64,000 bases of DNA from Enoplosus armatus (lineage: Eukaryota > Chordata > Actinopteri > Centrarchiformes > Enoplosidae), in the NCBI RefSeq assembly GCF_043641665.1, contig NC_092192.1, forward strand, positions 22,602,978 to 22,666,977. Reading direction: 5' to 3'. The translations under genes and the position numbers were made by a program. Shown one piece after another: positions 21,363 through 32,079 of the stretch. Position 1 is the first letter of the stretch; every line of letters begins with the position of its first letter. The notes below the pieces were generated by a model. The model was given only the letters and a program-made list of their open reading frames with translations, ran no database searches and was not told the DNA's origin.

Positions 21363-22256
21363 ACCTCCAAAGTGGGGATGGACAGAAAAGGAGCGGGCTT
21401 GAATTGGGTTGTACTTTCATTTACATTCCTTTACAGTTCAGCAGGTCTGGTAAAAGTGCCTTTTAACGCCCCAAGAAGGAACGGGATGTCAGTTGTGGGA
21501 GGAATTTGCAGGTGACAGCCCTTGACCACCAGCTCACCCACTGGTGATACTAATACCTCGGAGCGATTGTGGCGCTGCGGCATCTGCAGTTCTGCTGTAC
21601 TATCATTAGAATTCTGGCAAGGGGGGGCGACTGGAAATAACAGCTTGAAGCAAGTGAGGAATAATGGAGCACAGGAGGCTTGGGGGAAATGTGCCTAAAT
21701 GTGATGAAGGTAATCAGCATGCAAAAGATCTTTCAGAAGAGAGAAAGTGTTCAAATATTTGTACAAACATCAAGCTGTGAAAAGCGAATACTTCAAAATG
21801 TGTGTACGTTCTAATGTGATTACAGGCCTGCTTAAACCACAAAGTTTATTTCATCTCTCTTTGGCGACATGGCTGTGGGGATCTTTTGATATTTTTTCGT
21901 TACTGCATTAATAGCCCAAGCAGAGGTTTACTGCCACAGTATGATCATTTGCATCGCACATGGGTGATTTTCCTCTTACCTTTTCATCTTTTTTTTTTTT
22001 TTTTTTTCATTTTCAATTTTCTAAATGTCACCAGACAGATTGAAAGGGACAAAGCCGAATAAAAAGAAAATGGGGGTCATTATGATTACAATGTGTAAAA
22101 AAAAAAAAAAATCTATTATTAGTATTAGATGGAGAAGTAGTGTCGCGTACCCCAAATCCTAGAAATGAGTAAAGAAAGCGTTGGAGGGCAGATCTGCGCA
22201 TCACATGACATCTTCTCATTGAAATAATACTTACAGTATATTATATCTGATATTTG
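21363..22256. other. Non-coding; T17 and A15 tracts
   Basis: No gene seen. A poly-T tract near 21991-22007 and a poly-A tract near 22096-22110 face each other about 90 bases apart. Confidence 0.5.
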
Positions 22257-22510
22257 GGGCGGCATGGTGATGCAGTGGTTAGCACTGTCGTATGGGAAGC
22301 GGAGCAGGGTCGAGCGGGTGGGAGGTTTGATCCCCCCACGTCCAAGTGTCCATGAGCAAGACACTGAACCCTGGGCTGCTCCCCGATGGAGGCCAGCACC
22401 TTGCGTGGCAGCTCGGTCGCCATCGGACCGTGAATGGGCGAATGAGACCTGATCTGTAAAGCGCTTTGGGAACTGCTAAGGTTGAAAAGTGAAGTAAGTG
22501 AAGTCCATTT
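22257..22510 (+). mobile_element. tRNA-derived SINE-like element, near complete
   Basis: Starts GGCGGCATGGTGATGCAGTG then GTTAGCACTGTCG (A-box-like) and has GGAGGTTTGATCCCCCC (B-box-like, consensus GGTTCGANTCC). It then carries the typical fish body (GAGCAAGACACTGAACCC, GTGAATGGGCGAATGAG) and tail (TGTAAAGCGCTTTGGGAAC, GAAGTCCATTT). Head, body and tail are all in order. The minus and plus frames across it are shadows. Confidence 0.8.
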
Positions 22511-22595
22511 CCAATTATTTTTGGTCTAATGGTTAATGGTCTAATAAAGTGTCGGTCGAAATCTGTGTCAGACTGCACACTATCAGTTTGACGCC

Positions 22596-22617
22596 TATAT
22601 ATATATATATATATATA
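22596..22617. repeat. (TA)11 microsatellite
   Basis: Perfect alternating AT run of 22 bases. Confidence 0.95.
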
Positions 22618-22619
22618 CG

Positions 22620-24740
22620 ACTATAACGCTCGCACTTCAGGGCAATGGGAAGCCTAAAAACAGGAGGAGGAGGAGACTTCGAAGCCGGCTGTGGCCAGGG
22701 AAAAGAGAGCAACGCGATGTGCCAACTCTGCAAAAAGAGTTTGAGGCAGATATGTTCTCAGCAGTACCTCACGCTTCCTAGCCAGTGTGTTCTGCATAAT
22801 TTCGTGTCAACTTTCGGTTGTTCTGCCTGTAAGTGCTCAGGTCAAAGCAGCAGTCACATTTTGGCCCCAACTTTCTGAGGCTAAAATCGGGCTTTGACTG
22901 GGGTTTAGCAGTGTAACATGTCTTGTCAGCCGTTTCTGTTAATGTACGTACTGCACGGAAGTATTGCTTTTATCTGACTTTACCACTTGTTTATTTCTTT
23001 AATAGATGCATATCTATACTATCCAGAACATTCATCCCCCCTTTACCTCTAAAAGAGGTCTGTTTGGCCTAATTGCATTGTTTCTCTCTTTGATGTTAAA
23101 TATGCTGCTTCACTGCACTAGTTTAAATAAAAATAATATAAAAGGGAAACCGTCTAGATGATGTTTCCTTTTTTATTAAATTGTTCTGCTTCTGAGGAGG
23201 ATTTGTGTTGCACAAGTGGAAATATTTCAAAAGTATGAAGAAAGTCGTGCAAGTAGCATAAAGTCACATTCACAGGTGAATTTCACGCTTCCAGGACGAG
23301 AGCTGGTGCCGGTGGACCATCTCTGGCAACCATGGCTTAACTGTGATAGTGTCTGCTTGGGCTGCTTCGTTTTGTTTGTTGTTGTACTACTGTGTACTAC
23401 TTGCACGAGAGAAATATGAAATGTAGGTGTGTGGGACTCTTGGCTGTTGTGTAGTCATTGGTTTTGTTGTCTCTGTCTGCCATGCAGCAGAAAGGTATCA
23501 GTGGGTCACTTGGTGGGCCATCGGTATAAAAGATGGACCCCCACTAGGTTCCAGCTGGGATCATTAGACACTGAATAACTCACTGGCTTTTTCCATAAAG
23601 ACCTGGCATTGTCTTTTCCTGCCTGGCTCTGTCTATATCTTTCAGTCCAGTGCTTTTGATCATATTGGCAAGAGGGCTCCACACCTCTCTGGGCATCGAC
23701 TTTCTCGAAGAAAATCCTCACATGAACTGCTCTCTTGTCGGCCTCGATCAGAGGAGTCACAGAGATCTTCCTGAAGCTAACTAATACCACCTCTCAAACT
23801 TCTCCAAGCATGTCGGCAGAAGTATAAATGCTCCATTTCTACGGCTCATTTCTTGTATTTTTCAGCGCTCTGATGCCAGCTGCATCCCTGCTGGAGCTAC
23901 AAACATTCAGCCCTGGGAAGAGGGCTTATAGCAAATGTGTTAGTAGTTTTTATAGGAGGTATCAACCGATTTTGTCTGACCCAATTTGATACCCAGGCAT
24001 TGTGTCGGCCTCCTGATGATACAGAAACAGCAGGGCTGTCATGTCCTACATTTTACAGTCAAGCCTGTTTGGTCAAACAAGATCAATCTGCATCAATCTG
24101 TCAGGCACGTAACTCCTACTGTACAAGCCACACATTGGTTAACAGAAACAAAAAAGCAGCAGCGATGTTTGCGTTTGTACAAGATACCTCCTCTGTGTAT
24201 CTGAGTGCAATATCTCCTGTTATTTTGCCAACAGTATCAGAAGCAGCTTGCAAACACATGGCGCATGCTTGAGAGCAGCAGTTCATCACTTCACAGCAGA
24301 AGCAGATATACCGTATGAACTGGGAAAGTCTGTTTTAGGGTATATTTATCAAGTCAAATGTAAAGTCTAGTAACCCGACAACACTGTCAAGATACACAAA
24401 CACAACAATCATTTATCCATGTTATATATATACACCGTGGTCTCGGTGGATACTGGTTTGAGATTGGCCGGAGCGTTTGTTGTGTGACGTTCATTTAGTT
24501 TGGTTCAAGTATAACCGCTACTCGAAACTCCCTCGCCGGAAATCAATCCAGTCTTCACGACCAAAGTTATTTCTGTTCAGAGGAGCAGAGGAGCAGAGGG
24601 GGGGGAGGGCTCCCCGACGAGGTTTGAGCGAAGATACGCCGAACCATGCTAAACTCTTATTGGGCTGACGCATCGCATAAAAATGAAGTCAGAGACCGGC
24701 TTTTGGAGGCTGTCCCCAGGCACAGTGGTGCTTTCAGAGC
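22620..24740. other. Non-coding, apparently unique DNA
   Basis: No gene, RNA gene or named repeat was recognised. The 94-codon minus frame at 23506-23790 and the 111-codon plus frame at 23937-24272 lack identifiable domains and splice support. A G-rich run lies near 24599. Confidence 0.4.
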
Positions 24741-25062
24741 GGAATGCTAATGTTACACAGTTTTCACAATGACAATGCTGATGTTTAGCAGGTATAATGT
24801 TCGCAATGTTCACCATCCAAACATGTGCTACTTAGCACTAACCACAAAGTACAGCTGAGGATGCTGGAAATGCCATCAGTTTTGCAGGTATTTGGTCATA
24901 AACCTGAGCAGTTAAGAGTCAAATCAGTAGGATTTAGCCTCTACCAAGAACCGAGAATGTCTGAACAAATTTGCATGGTATTCTAAGAAATGCTTGTTGA
25001 GATATTTTAGCTTGGACCGCAGCGGTAGACCGACCGACGGACAGACAGACCGACATAACCGA
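24741..25062 (+). repeat. Dispersed repeat family A, copy with GACCGACC tail
   Basis: GCTGATGTTTAGCAGGTATA, CACAAAGTACAGCTGAGG and GGTATTTGGTCATAAACC match 52760-52915 closely. Further on come AATGTCTGAACAAATTTGC, GTTGAGATATTTTAGC and a GACCGACCGACGGACAGAC tail typical of the right end of this fish repeat. The middle is shortened relative to 52711-53262. Confidence 0.75.
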
Positions 25063-25258
25063 TCCCTAAAGAGCGCCAAATGGCTGAAAATCTGACTGGA
25101 CACTTGATTGGACTGGTTTGACGGAGACAAATGACAAGACTAGCTCAAGTGTATTATAAGTATATTATTTCCAATATTTTGATATATGGATAGAAATGTC
25201 TAGTAGAAATGTCTCCTGTTGATTCGTTGTTTGAGCACTTACAAAGTCTGGTTTGTAA
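25063..25258. other. Short spacer between repeats
   Basis: AT-rich, nothing recognised. Confidence 0.4.
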
Positions 25259-25414
25259 ATGATGGTAAACGGACTGCATTTATAAAGTGCTTTACAATGT
25301 GCCTCATTCACTGACACGCACTGACACAACAATGACAGCAAGCTACCATGCAAGAGCGCTTCAACTTGGACAGGAAGCCGGGGGTCGAACCACCAACCCT
25401 GCCAGAAGTGGCAA
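25259..25414 (-). mobile_element. SINE-like element, inverted, tRNA head lost at poly-C
   Basis: Plus strand begins ATGGTAAACGGACTGCATTT then AAAGTGCTTTACAATGTG (reverse of the fish SINE tail). It has GCTACCATGCAAGAGCG and ends GGGGGTCGAACCACCAACC, the reverse of a B-box GGTTCGACCCC. The element stops at the C16 tract, before any A box. Confidence 0.75.
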
Positions 25415-25430
25415 CCCCCCCCCCCCCCCC
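25415..25430. repeat. C16 homopolymer
   Basis: Perfect run of 16 C at the junction between the SINE-like element and the family B copy. Confidence 0.95.
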
Positions 25431-25439
25431 AGTTTTCTG

Positions 25440-25565
25440 ATCTTACACCAGTATGGTTTAGGTTTGGTTAGTTTTAGCCAAAAAAAACAACATGGGAAGG
25501 GTTACGGAAAAATCATGGTTTGGGTTAAAATGACCACTTCATCAAGGGTTAGGGGACCTTCGTCG
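25440..25565 (-). repeat. Dispersed repeat family B, inverted copy
   Basis: Plus strand reads GGTTTAGGTTTGGTTAGTTT, GGAAAAATCATGGTTTGGG and AAGGGTTAGGGGACC, the inverse of the CCTAACC-rich family B. Confidence 0.55.
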
Positions 25566-25629
25566 TCGTAATTACAATATTAACCACTTACATTTGTTAG
25601 GGAACAACTGTGCTCATGATTAAACCTGC

Positions 25630-26165
25630 AGTAATTGATATTTTTGTCCACCTGGGGGCATCAGAAACTTCTGAACGCAACGCTGACATGTCACCTTTTA
25701 CGTTGATATGGTGAATTTGTTAGTGAACAGTTGCTTATTTACACGTCCAGCAGGAACAGAGCAACATTATCACTTATTTGTGTCCACCGGATGAGTCCAA
25801 TATTCCCTCTCTCTTAGCTTGTTTGGTCTCCACTACACCCTGAGGGAAATATCTGTCTTTTTAGCCGCACTGTGTTGACCAGCTAGTCTCTAACTGTGTC
25901 TGTCTGCTGTTTGATGTTGAACAGGTGTACAGCGGGGTTTTTTTGCAGCTGCTTCGCTGAAGGCATGCTGCCTGCTGTGGCTGAAATCAACACTACAGGA
26001 GCGCTGAGAGTAAACCAGAACACAAAGATAGGTGCCGTACAGTTAAACGATGGGCTTGAACTCACTGTAAAGCTGAGGGAAGCTTCAGATCGTGGTGGTG
26101 ATTCTCTCCAGGTTCTGTTTTACCAGTTAGTAGATCAACTTCACCTTTTCGCAATATTGGCCGGA
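25630..26165 (-). repeat. Dispersed repeat family C, longest copy
   Basis: Includes TTAGTGAACAGTTGCTTATT, GAGTCCAATATTCCCTCTCT, TTTGGTCTCCACTACACC, CTGAGGGAAATATCTGTC and then GCATGCTGCCTGCTGTGGC, in the order of a widespread fish repeat. Shorter copies lie at 42470, 59340 and 63500. The 90-codon plus frame at 25896-26168 falls inside it and is not called as a gene. Confidence 0.7.
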
Positions 26166-26270
26166 TGAATGTGGCTGGCAAACTCAAAACGTCTTTCCCA
26201 GCTTAACTCGAACAGAACGGAACTTTGTATAGGCGCGATAGCCATTCTCTTTAAGAGTAGCAATTAACCC

Positions 26271-26274
<4 letters not shown>

Positions 26275-26311
<37 letters not shown>
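26275..26311. repeat. (CA)18 microsatellite
   Basis: Perfect CA run of 37 bases. Confidence 0.97.
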
Positions 26312-26312
<1 letters not shown>

Positions 26313-26589
26313 AAAATTACACGAAATTACACCTCAGAGTGGATTATCCATTAAATGTAATATATTTATTCAAAGCCAGTGCTTTGTACTTCTTCTGATA
26401 TTTTTTCCTCTGAAAATGGAAGTGTTCTATAAGTGAAGTCCTTGTGACAGTCAATCAATTCAGTTATATCCAGGATTTTTCGACGGCTTGCCAATCACGT
26501 CAAAAATTGCCGGGTCGAGAGTTTTCCTAACCCTGACTCCGTCGGGATAGCAAACGCTTCTTGACAATGGAGTAAAAGTGCTGTGGATC

Positions 26590-26910
26590 CTTAAATGCCG
26601 CACACTTTAACACCTCCTTTAATTAAACTGTCAAATCAGCAGGCGATATTGAAGCATTGGAGTATCAGCTTTCAGTAAATATTCACATTGACTAGTGGCG
26701 CACTCTGCTTTTCTAATTACGAGGCAAATCGAGAGTCTATCAGCAATCAGCAATAATTGCTGTATAGGCTTGCGCTTGTTTTCCGATTGCTGCGTCTCGC
26801 CCCGCAGCAGAGAGAGGACATCTCTGGAGATTTACATTTTAGAGTGCGCATAGATTGCTGGATTGCCTAATTGTACTTTGTGGAACCGTGCCTCTAATCA
26901 GTGTCTTGCA
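26590..26910. promoter_or_regulatory. Candidate conserved non-coding element (texture only)
   Basis: Repeat-free AT-rich sequence holding several homeodomain-type TAATTA/AATTAA words (TTTAATTAAACTG, CTAATTACGAGG, CCTAATTGTAC) and mirrored CAGCAATCAGCAATAATTGC. Vertebrate developmental enhancers often look like this. No alignment was possible here, so this is a guess worth testing. Confidence 0.3.
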
Positions 26911-27237
26911 GGAACAGATGTGTTTCGTACAGGTGGGACGATCCAGTTTTGGTCGTGGCAAATCATTTTTTGATCCAGCGTTTGTTATTGTGGAACACTG
27001 ATAGTCACTGAATGCTACGGAGTGAGAACGCTCTTATTTTGGACAGAAATCCCATGACGACGGCAAACTGTGTGAAGTGAAATCACAGTGAACTATATTT
27101 AGCACATGAAAAATGTTTTGCAAATTACATTTCTCCCAAATACATGTTGCTAATACAAAGTAGTTCTCTGCAGTGATTGATGTATTTTAGCTCTGCCTTT
27201 TGTATACTGCATAGACCTTCTTCACAGGTTTGTCACT
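26911..27237. other. Non-coding stretch
   Basis: Nothing recognised. Confidence 0.4.
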
Positions 27238-27370
27238 GGTGGAATGTAACTAAGTATATTTACACAAGTACTGCACTATGAATTTGAGGTAGCATTCGTA
27301 GTTTACTTGTAGTTTCTACTTCTTCGTCCTTTTTACTCCACTGCTTTTGGTTAATACATTGAGTTGCTTT
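27238..27370 (+). repeat. Teleost 'GTAACTAAGTACATTTACTCAAGTACTG' repeat copy
   Basis: GGAATGTAACTAAGTATATT, TACACAAGTACTGCACTATG, TTTGAGGTA and TTTTTACTCCACTGCTTTTG follow the usual order of this abundant fish repeat, with the middle diverged. Confidence 0.75.
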
Positions 27371-27439
27371 TGCCTACAAAAGACACGAAGAGCTTATAAA
27401 ATAGGATGTTTTGTTATAAATTCAGTGACCAAACAGTGT

Positions 27440-27530
27440 ATGCAATTACAGCGGAAACGATTAGCCGATTAGCCGATGGACAGAAAATGAATTGGCAACC
27501 ATTGTGATCACTTTTAAAGTCATTCTTCAT
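27440..27530 (+). repeat. Teleost 'AACGATTAGTCGATTAATCGACAGAAAAT' repeat copy
   Basis: GCGGAAACGATTAGCCGATT, GATGGACAGAAAATGAATTG and GCAACCATTGTGATCACTTT match this common fish repeat with moderate divergence. It sits 70 bases after the preceding repeat. Confidence 0.65.
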
Positions 27531-28199
27531 CTGAAAGCATTTCATGGTTCCCGTTTCACGAATGCAAGGATCTGTTGCAAAACACTCTGTAGCAAACAGA
27601 TTACATTTAGCTGGCATGGTACGGAAGCACTCAAAATAAACAAGATCTGACTGTCTGTCAAATGAATGTAGCAGTTACATTGCCTGTGCGCTGTTGAACA
27701 CTCTCTAACACTGCACATCACCACGGCCCGGAAGGTGTTTGAGGGTGGAAGGTAAAATTTGAAATATATGTCAGTAAATGTTATCAGATTGTTGACGATG
27801 GAAAGAGAACACGGCTACAGCGATGGGATACCTATTCGCCGGAATCACTAATGATTTACAAAAGTGACTTTGATTCTACAGTAATTCAAAAAAAGTAATA
27901 AATTATTAAAAAAAAAAAGAGGGGCGAAAAACAGAAGGCACTGTGCGCCCTCTACTTTTCCATTATCCTATTATCACCACCACTTTTCTGTCATCTCAAA
28001 CACCATGACAACAGTTTCTGACACGTATCAAGCACTTCCTTTTGGGTCACATTTGTGCCCCCATGTGTGATTTGTCACTGAGTGGCCATCAGACGCAGGG
28101 CACAGGGTCGACTGGTGTCCGTCACTTGGCAAGCGGTCACACATCGCTAAGGCTAATGGGGAGTGCACCCGTATTTAAGGGTCTACCCTTCAAGTCAGT
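27531..28199. other. Non-coding stretch
   Basis: No gene seen. Short A12 run near 27909. The 60 bases before 28200 may belong to the Tc1 element's 5' non-coding part (the CAAGTCAGTGCCTCTTTGCT words are typical of it). Confidence 0.45.
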
Positions 28200-28726
28200 G
28201 CCTCTTTGCTGTTGACATCATGGGAAAAGCCAAGCAACTTAGCCAAGACCTCAGAAAAAGAATTGTAGCAACTGAAGGTCCCACAAGCGTCCGCGCAAAA
28301 CATTGCACGCAGGTATAGGACACTGAATCGTTCAGGAAGAAGGAGAAAATCATCCCCTAGGGCTGAATGAACATTGGCACGACAGGTTCAACTGAACCCG
28401 AAGACAACAACAAAGGAGCTGGCGAGGGAGTTGGAGGCACAAGGCACCCATCTATCTAAATCCACGGTTAAGAGAGCCCCGCATCGCCAGGGCCTGAAAG
28501 GCTGTCGTGCAAGGAGGAAGCCCCTACCCCAAGACCGGCACATAAAGGCAAGAGTGACATTTGCAGATGAGCACCAGGGCAAAGACGTAGCCTTTTTGGG
28601 GGAGGGTGCTCCAGTCAGAAGAGACAAAAATTGAATTTCGGCCAAAGGCGTGACAAAATGGCTCACAGGCAACAAGTTGGAGTGGCCAATCACAAAGCCC
28701 TGAAGCCCCTGAATCCAAGATCGCAT
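28200..28726 (+). pseudogene. Tc1-like transposase pseudogene, internally deleted
   Basis: The start ATG at 28220 opens MGKAKQLSQDLRKRIVA, the typical first helix-turn-helix of fish Tc1 transposases (cut-and-paste DNA transposase), but the frame hits a stop about 32 codons in. A second frame (about 28374-28634) continues with LNPKTTTKELARELEAQGTH and KGCRARRKPL (second DNA-binding helix region and linker) and then FADEHQGKD. Near 28605 the reading CTCCAGTCAGAAGAGACAAA matches the 'LWSDETKIE' catalytic region with its Asp altered to Glu. At about 28655-28710 the sequence jumps to the equivalent of 'KWL..NKLEWPSQSPDLNP' (seen as TTGGAGTGGCC and CACAAAGCCCTGA), so most of the catalytic core between the first and second acidic residues is deleted. 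Terminal inverted repeats were not identified. It is non-functional. Confidence 0.88.
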
Positions 28727-28729
28727 GCT

Positions 28730-29191
28730 AGCTAACCCTGATTGGTTGTTTGATTTAGTTTTTTCAAAAGACTAAATACAAAGGGGGCGGGTGCTCAATG
28801 AGTTTTCTCAACCAAAATTATAATTCAATAATATTTCCTACTGTAGCTTTAAATTTTATGCCCTTAACTAACAAAGCAAAGTATGATACATGTCCTGCTT
28901 GAAATACTCTCAAAATGCACTCTGAGCAAATTCCCTCTCTCTAAGAACTTGTAGTTCAGTGTGGATTTTTGGCAAAACGCACATGTTTTGAAGTTTAATT
29001 CTTACATGTAATGCCACCCTCCATCGTGCACCCAAGCCGGGTGCCACTCTGTCCCTTTGAAGCAAGCTCTTTTAATGAACACCTCCTACATACGTATCAC
29101 TTTCATGCCTGGGTGGTAATTACCTTCTTCTCAACCCAAAAATTAATTACATACTCATAAATTGGCAATTTACCCACTGAAGCAATGCTTA
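28730..29191. other. Non-coding stretch
   Basis: Nothing recognised. It may include the right remnant of the Tc1 element, but I could not find its terminal repeat. Confidence 0.4.
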
Positions 29192-29211
29192 CCCCCCCCC
29201 CCCCCCCCCCC
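29192..29211. repeat. C20 homopolymer
   Basis: Perfect run of 20 C. Confidence 0.95.
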
Positions 29212-29212
29212 G

Positions 29213-29615
29213 TTATAATATGATTTGAGTCGAAAGATGGATTGTACCCCGAGCATCTGCCAAACTATGTTCATTCCTCTGCTTTCCCTGAAGGTCAGGC
29301 TGCCTACCGGCAGCCGGCGTGGCCCGCCGCGGAATCTCTTGGTCATAGCCTGGTGGTCTCAGGTGTGTACCCTGGACCTGCAATCTGTTCTCACTTGGTC
29401 GGATGACACAGAGAAACAAACACCGGAACAAGCAACGCACGGAGACAATTACACACATGTCATCCTTCTTCCTATGACATTTTCCACAGTGGGAAAAAGA
29501 CAAGTGGGCGACAGCTGCCCCTACTTCAGACATATTCTCCCTGGTTGTTAATGCGTTTCCTCTGGTCAGAGGCGTGTGGTGGCGCTTTTGCTTTTGCCTC
29601 TTTCATAACGAGTTC
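29213..29615. other. Non-coding stretch, GC-richer
   Basis: Open frames exist on both strands (29213-29533 minus, 29225-29551 plus) but neither has a recognisable domain. Mutual overlap suggests both are chance frames in GC-rich DNA. Confidence 0.4.
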
Positions 29616-29670
29616 GATTTAAAGGGGCGCTCCACCGATTTTACACATCAAGACCGGCACACACACAATA
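29616..29670 (+). repeat. Fragment of a fish 'CTCCACCGATTTTACACATCAA' repeat
   Basis: AAAGGGGCGCTCCACCGATT followed by TTACACATCAAGA matches the start of a common fish repeat. It ends soon after. Confidence 0.5.
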
Positions 29671-32052
29671 AGGATCGTTCACCCCTCCTCTGCAGAATAC
29701 ACAGCGGAGGCATTAAGCATCTTCCTCGTGCGGTTTCAAGGCTCGGTGTTCTCAGTGACAGAGCTGTATTTGGACTTACTAATTACATCTGATGTTTGAC
29801 TCTTCATCGAGCAGAAAACCCCAGATCTTCTTACAAATGCTGTTACTGTCAACTGCTTCAACAGTGCTTTCACGTGCCATTTCTGTGAGATCGGCCCACC
29901 GGGAAACGCGGCTGTTTTCGCGAAGACAAAATAGATACCAAAATCATCAACGCGATCCCGGCCCCACTGGCTCATGCTAACGCTGTTATCTTACTGTATA
30001 GTACAGTAGTATATAGCAGTAATACTGGGCTTCTTTAGCATGAATGAGATCTTTGGTAAATCAATTTTAAATTATGTTGTTTTGATGGATGCTGCGTGCA
30101 CAAACAGCCGGTGTCCCGGGATTTGCACGGACGACAACAGCCAGCTTTACGTAGATATTCGAGTCCAACTGCTTTGCAGCTGTTCACGACAACCTACATA
30201 CATGTATATAAGTGCATGTGCATAACAGGCAGGTATCAAGTAGAGGAAGGCAGGGGCACACTTGAAAAAACACGGCACAAGCACAGTAAGGGAACTACTT
30301 AGAAACGAAGAGTGCTTCATCAGTCACATTTACAGCTAGGTGCTTACTTAGGAAGATGCTATCTTGCTTGTGCCATTCACCGCTGCTACGGGGTTCTGCA
30401 TGACAAAGTGACATTTGCCGGTTGGCGAGATGATTTCAGGCTCACCATTTTGGTAAACTGTGAAGCAGACTACATGACAATATAAGTTGTGCAGCTATCC
30501 TGAACTTGGGTTTCTCAGAGAAAACTGTGAGTGACGGTTCAGTTCCATATTCACTGAAGCCAAACGTGCTCCGCGTTTTTTTTTTGTTGTAACGGCTGGC
30601 TGGAACCCTGCAGTTTTGCTGTACGTCACATTGCACCACCTACCAAATGGGACCAAGCAGATCTCGAAGGCTGCTGGAAAACGTTGCACTTCCATTAGGA
30701 AGAAACAAATTGCTCAACCAGGAGAATGGACGATGGAAAATAGGAGTTGTTTGCAGTCAGCTATGAAGTTGCCTTTGTTTCCTCCTCCCAACACAGCACA
30801 CTTCAACTGCCTTCATAATCTTATTGTCGAATTTTGATGCCGGCAGCCGTTTGGCTGAGAGGCAGCCGCTGACAGATTTGGGTGGCATGTTCTTTCAGCA
30901 GTAAATGCTGAGATAATGGGGCACCACACGACAAGCCATCCAAAAATAATACGGCAGGCATCACTTTGTCTGCAGAATCGTGGTCTCTCACGGCTGTATT
31001 TACCTCTGATATTTAGATCATGTGTTCTGATTCCTTTTACCTGTTGAATATGAATCCCTGTAAAGAAAAATAAATAGGTTCTAGCTTTTTTATTTTTTTT
31101 TTGTAAAAAGTGGATGTGAATGTTTAGTCGGTCAAGTTAAGTAAACTTGCTTTAAGCAACAGGTGCTTTGTGTGGAAGACATGATGAAAAAGACACGACA
31201 TAACGCAAAAGCCAGATTTGACATTTAGGACTGACCCCTTCTTTGTGATAGTATTGTTGTGGAAATCAACAGCTTGCATGGAACAAACAACATATCCTAT
31301 GCTGTAAGCTGTATTTGAAAGAGTGTGGGAGACCACGCATCAGTCCAGAGACAAGAGGTATAGTCTCCTTTCTGGGTCAGCATCTTGGTTTTTTTTTTAT
31401 AATATGCTAGCAGGCTGAGCATTCTGTGAGAAGCTTTTTTCATATCATTATCCTCTTAACAGCTGGTTACAGTGTTTTGGCTACCAGGTAACACACTGAA
31501 AATGTCAAATTCATAGAAAGAGTCTTTCCTCGGTCGGCTTCTACAGTTAAAGCAATTTTGTCCCGCTGGTTTAAGTTTAAAGCGAGCATCAGTTAGCAAA
31601 AAAACAAAAAAAAAAGGTCACGTCGTCCTGAGCGCCGAGTAGGATTTAGATATATTTAAATCAAACGCTGCTCCTGATCAGTGATGATTAATGTAATGCG
31701 AGTTTATGCATTTCTTATATCGCTCCCGTCTCCAACCACCCTGCGCCTTTGTTCTCCAACTTTGTGGTCGTCGCGGAAAGTCATATTGCAGTAAAACCCG
31801 ACACCTGCTGCTAATATACCCTCAGCTCTGCTCCATAAAACGTAACTCATCGGTATCCTTGTCTGTGCGGTTGCAACATCGCCCATCCATCTATTTCCAG
31901 AAAACGCAGTTTGGAACTCATTTAGAGTCTCTTCGGGACAGTCGCCGCAGTTTGCTGGGATGCCTGTTTTTGTTCTTTCTTCGCACTGATCCTTGTGCTA
32001 AATACATCAAAGACGAATGTCGTGTAGTTCAGGAGGGAAACAGTCGCCCGGT
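29671..32052. other. Non-coding, apparently unique DNA
   Basis: No gene or named repeat. 30850-31040 has repeat-free, conserved-element-like texture (ATAATACGGCAGGCATCAC and neighbours). T8-T9 runs near 31090 and 31390. Frames across 30442-30695 lack recognisable motifs. Confidence 0.4.
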
Positions 32053-32076
32053 CTGCTGCTGCTGCTGCTGCTGCTG
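32053..32076. repeat. (CTG)8 trinucleotide repeat
   Basis: Eight perfect CTG units. The plus-strand frame reads it as a Cys run with no other coding support. CTG/CAG tracts of this length are usually stable. Confidence 0.95.
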
Positions 32077-32079
32077 CGG

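Noticed and set aside
22257..22510. A genuine tRNA gene, because of A-box and B-box-like words
   Set aside because: The head cannot fold into a full cloverleaf as read, and it is followed by the body and tail of a fish SINE-like element.
25896..26168. 90-codon plus-strand frame that looks fairly protein-like
   Set aside because: It lies inside the long family C repeat copy, in the opposite orientation to the family's usual reading, with no known product.
29213..29551. Overlapping 106- and 108-codon frames on opposite strands
   Set aside because: Two long frames on both strands of the same GC-rich DNA are typical of chance. Neither has a recognised motif.
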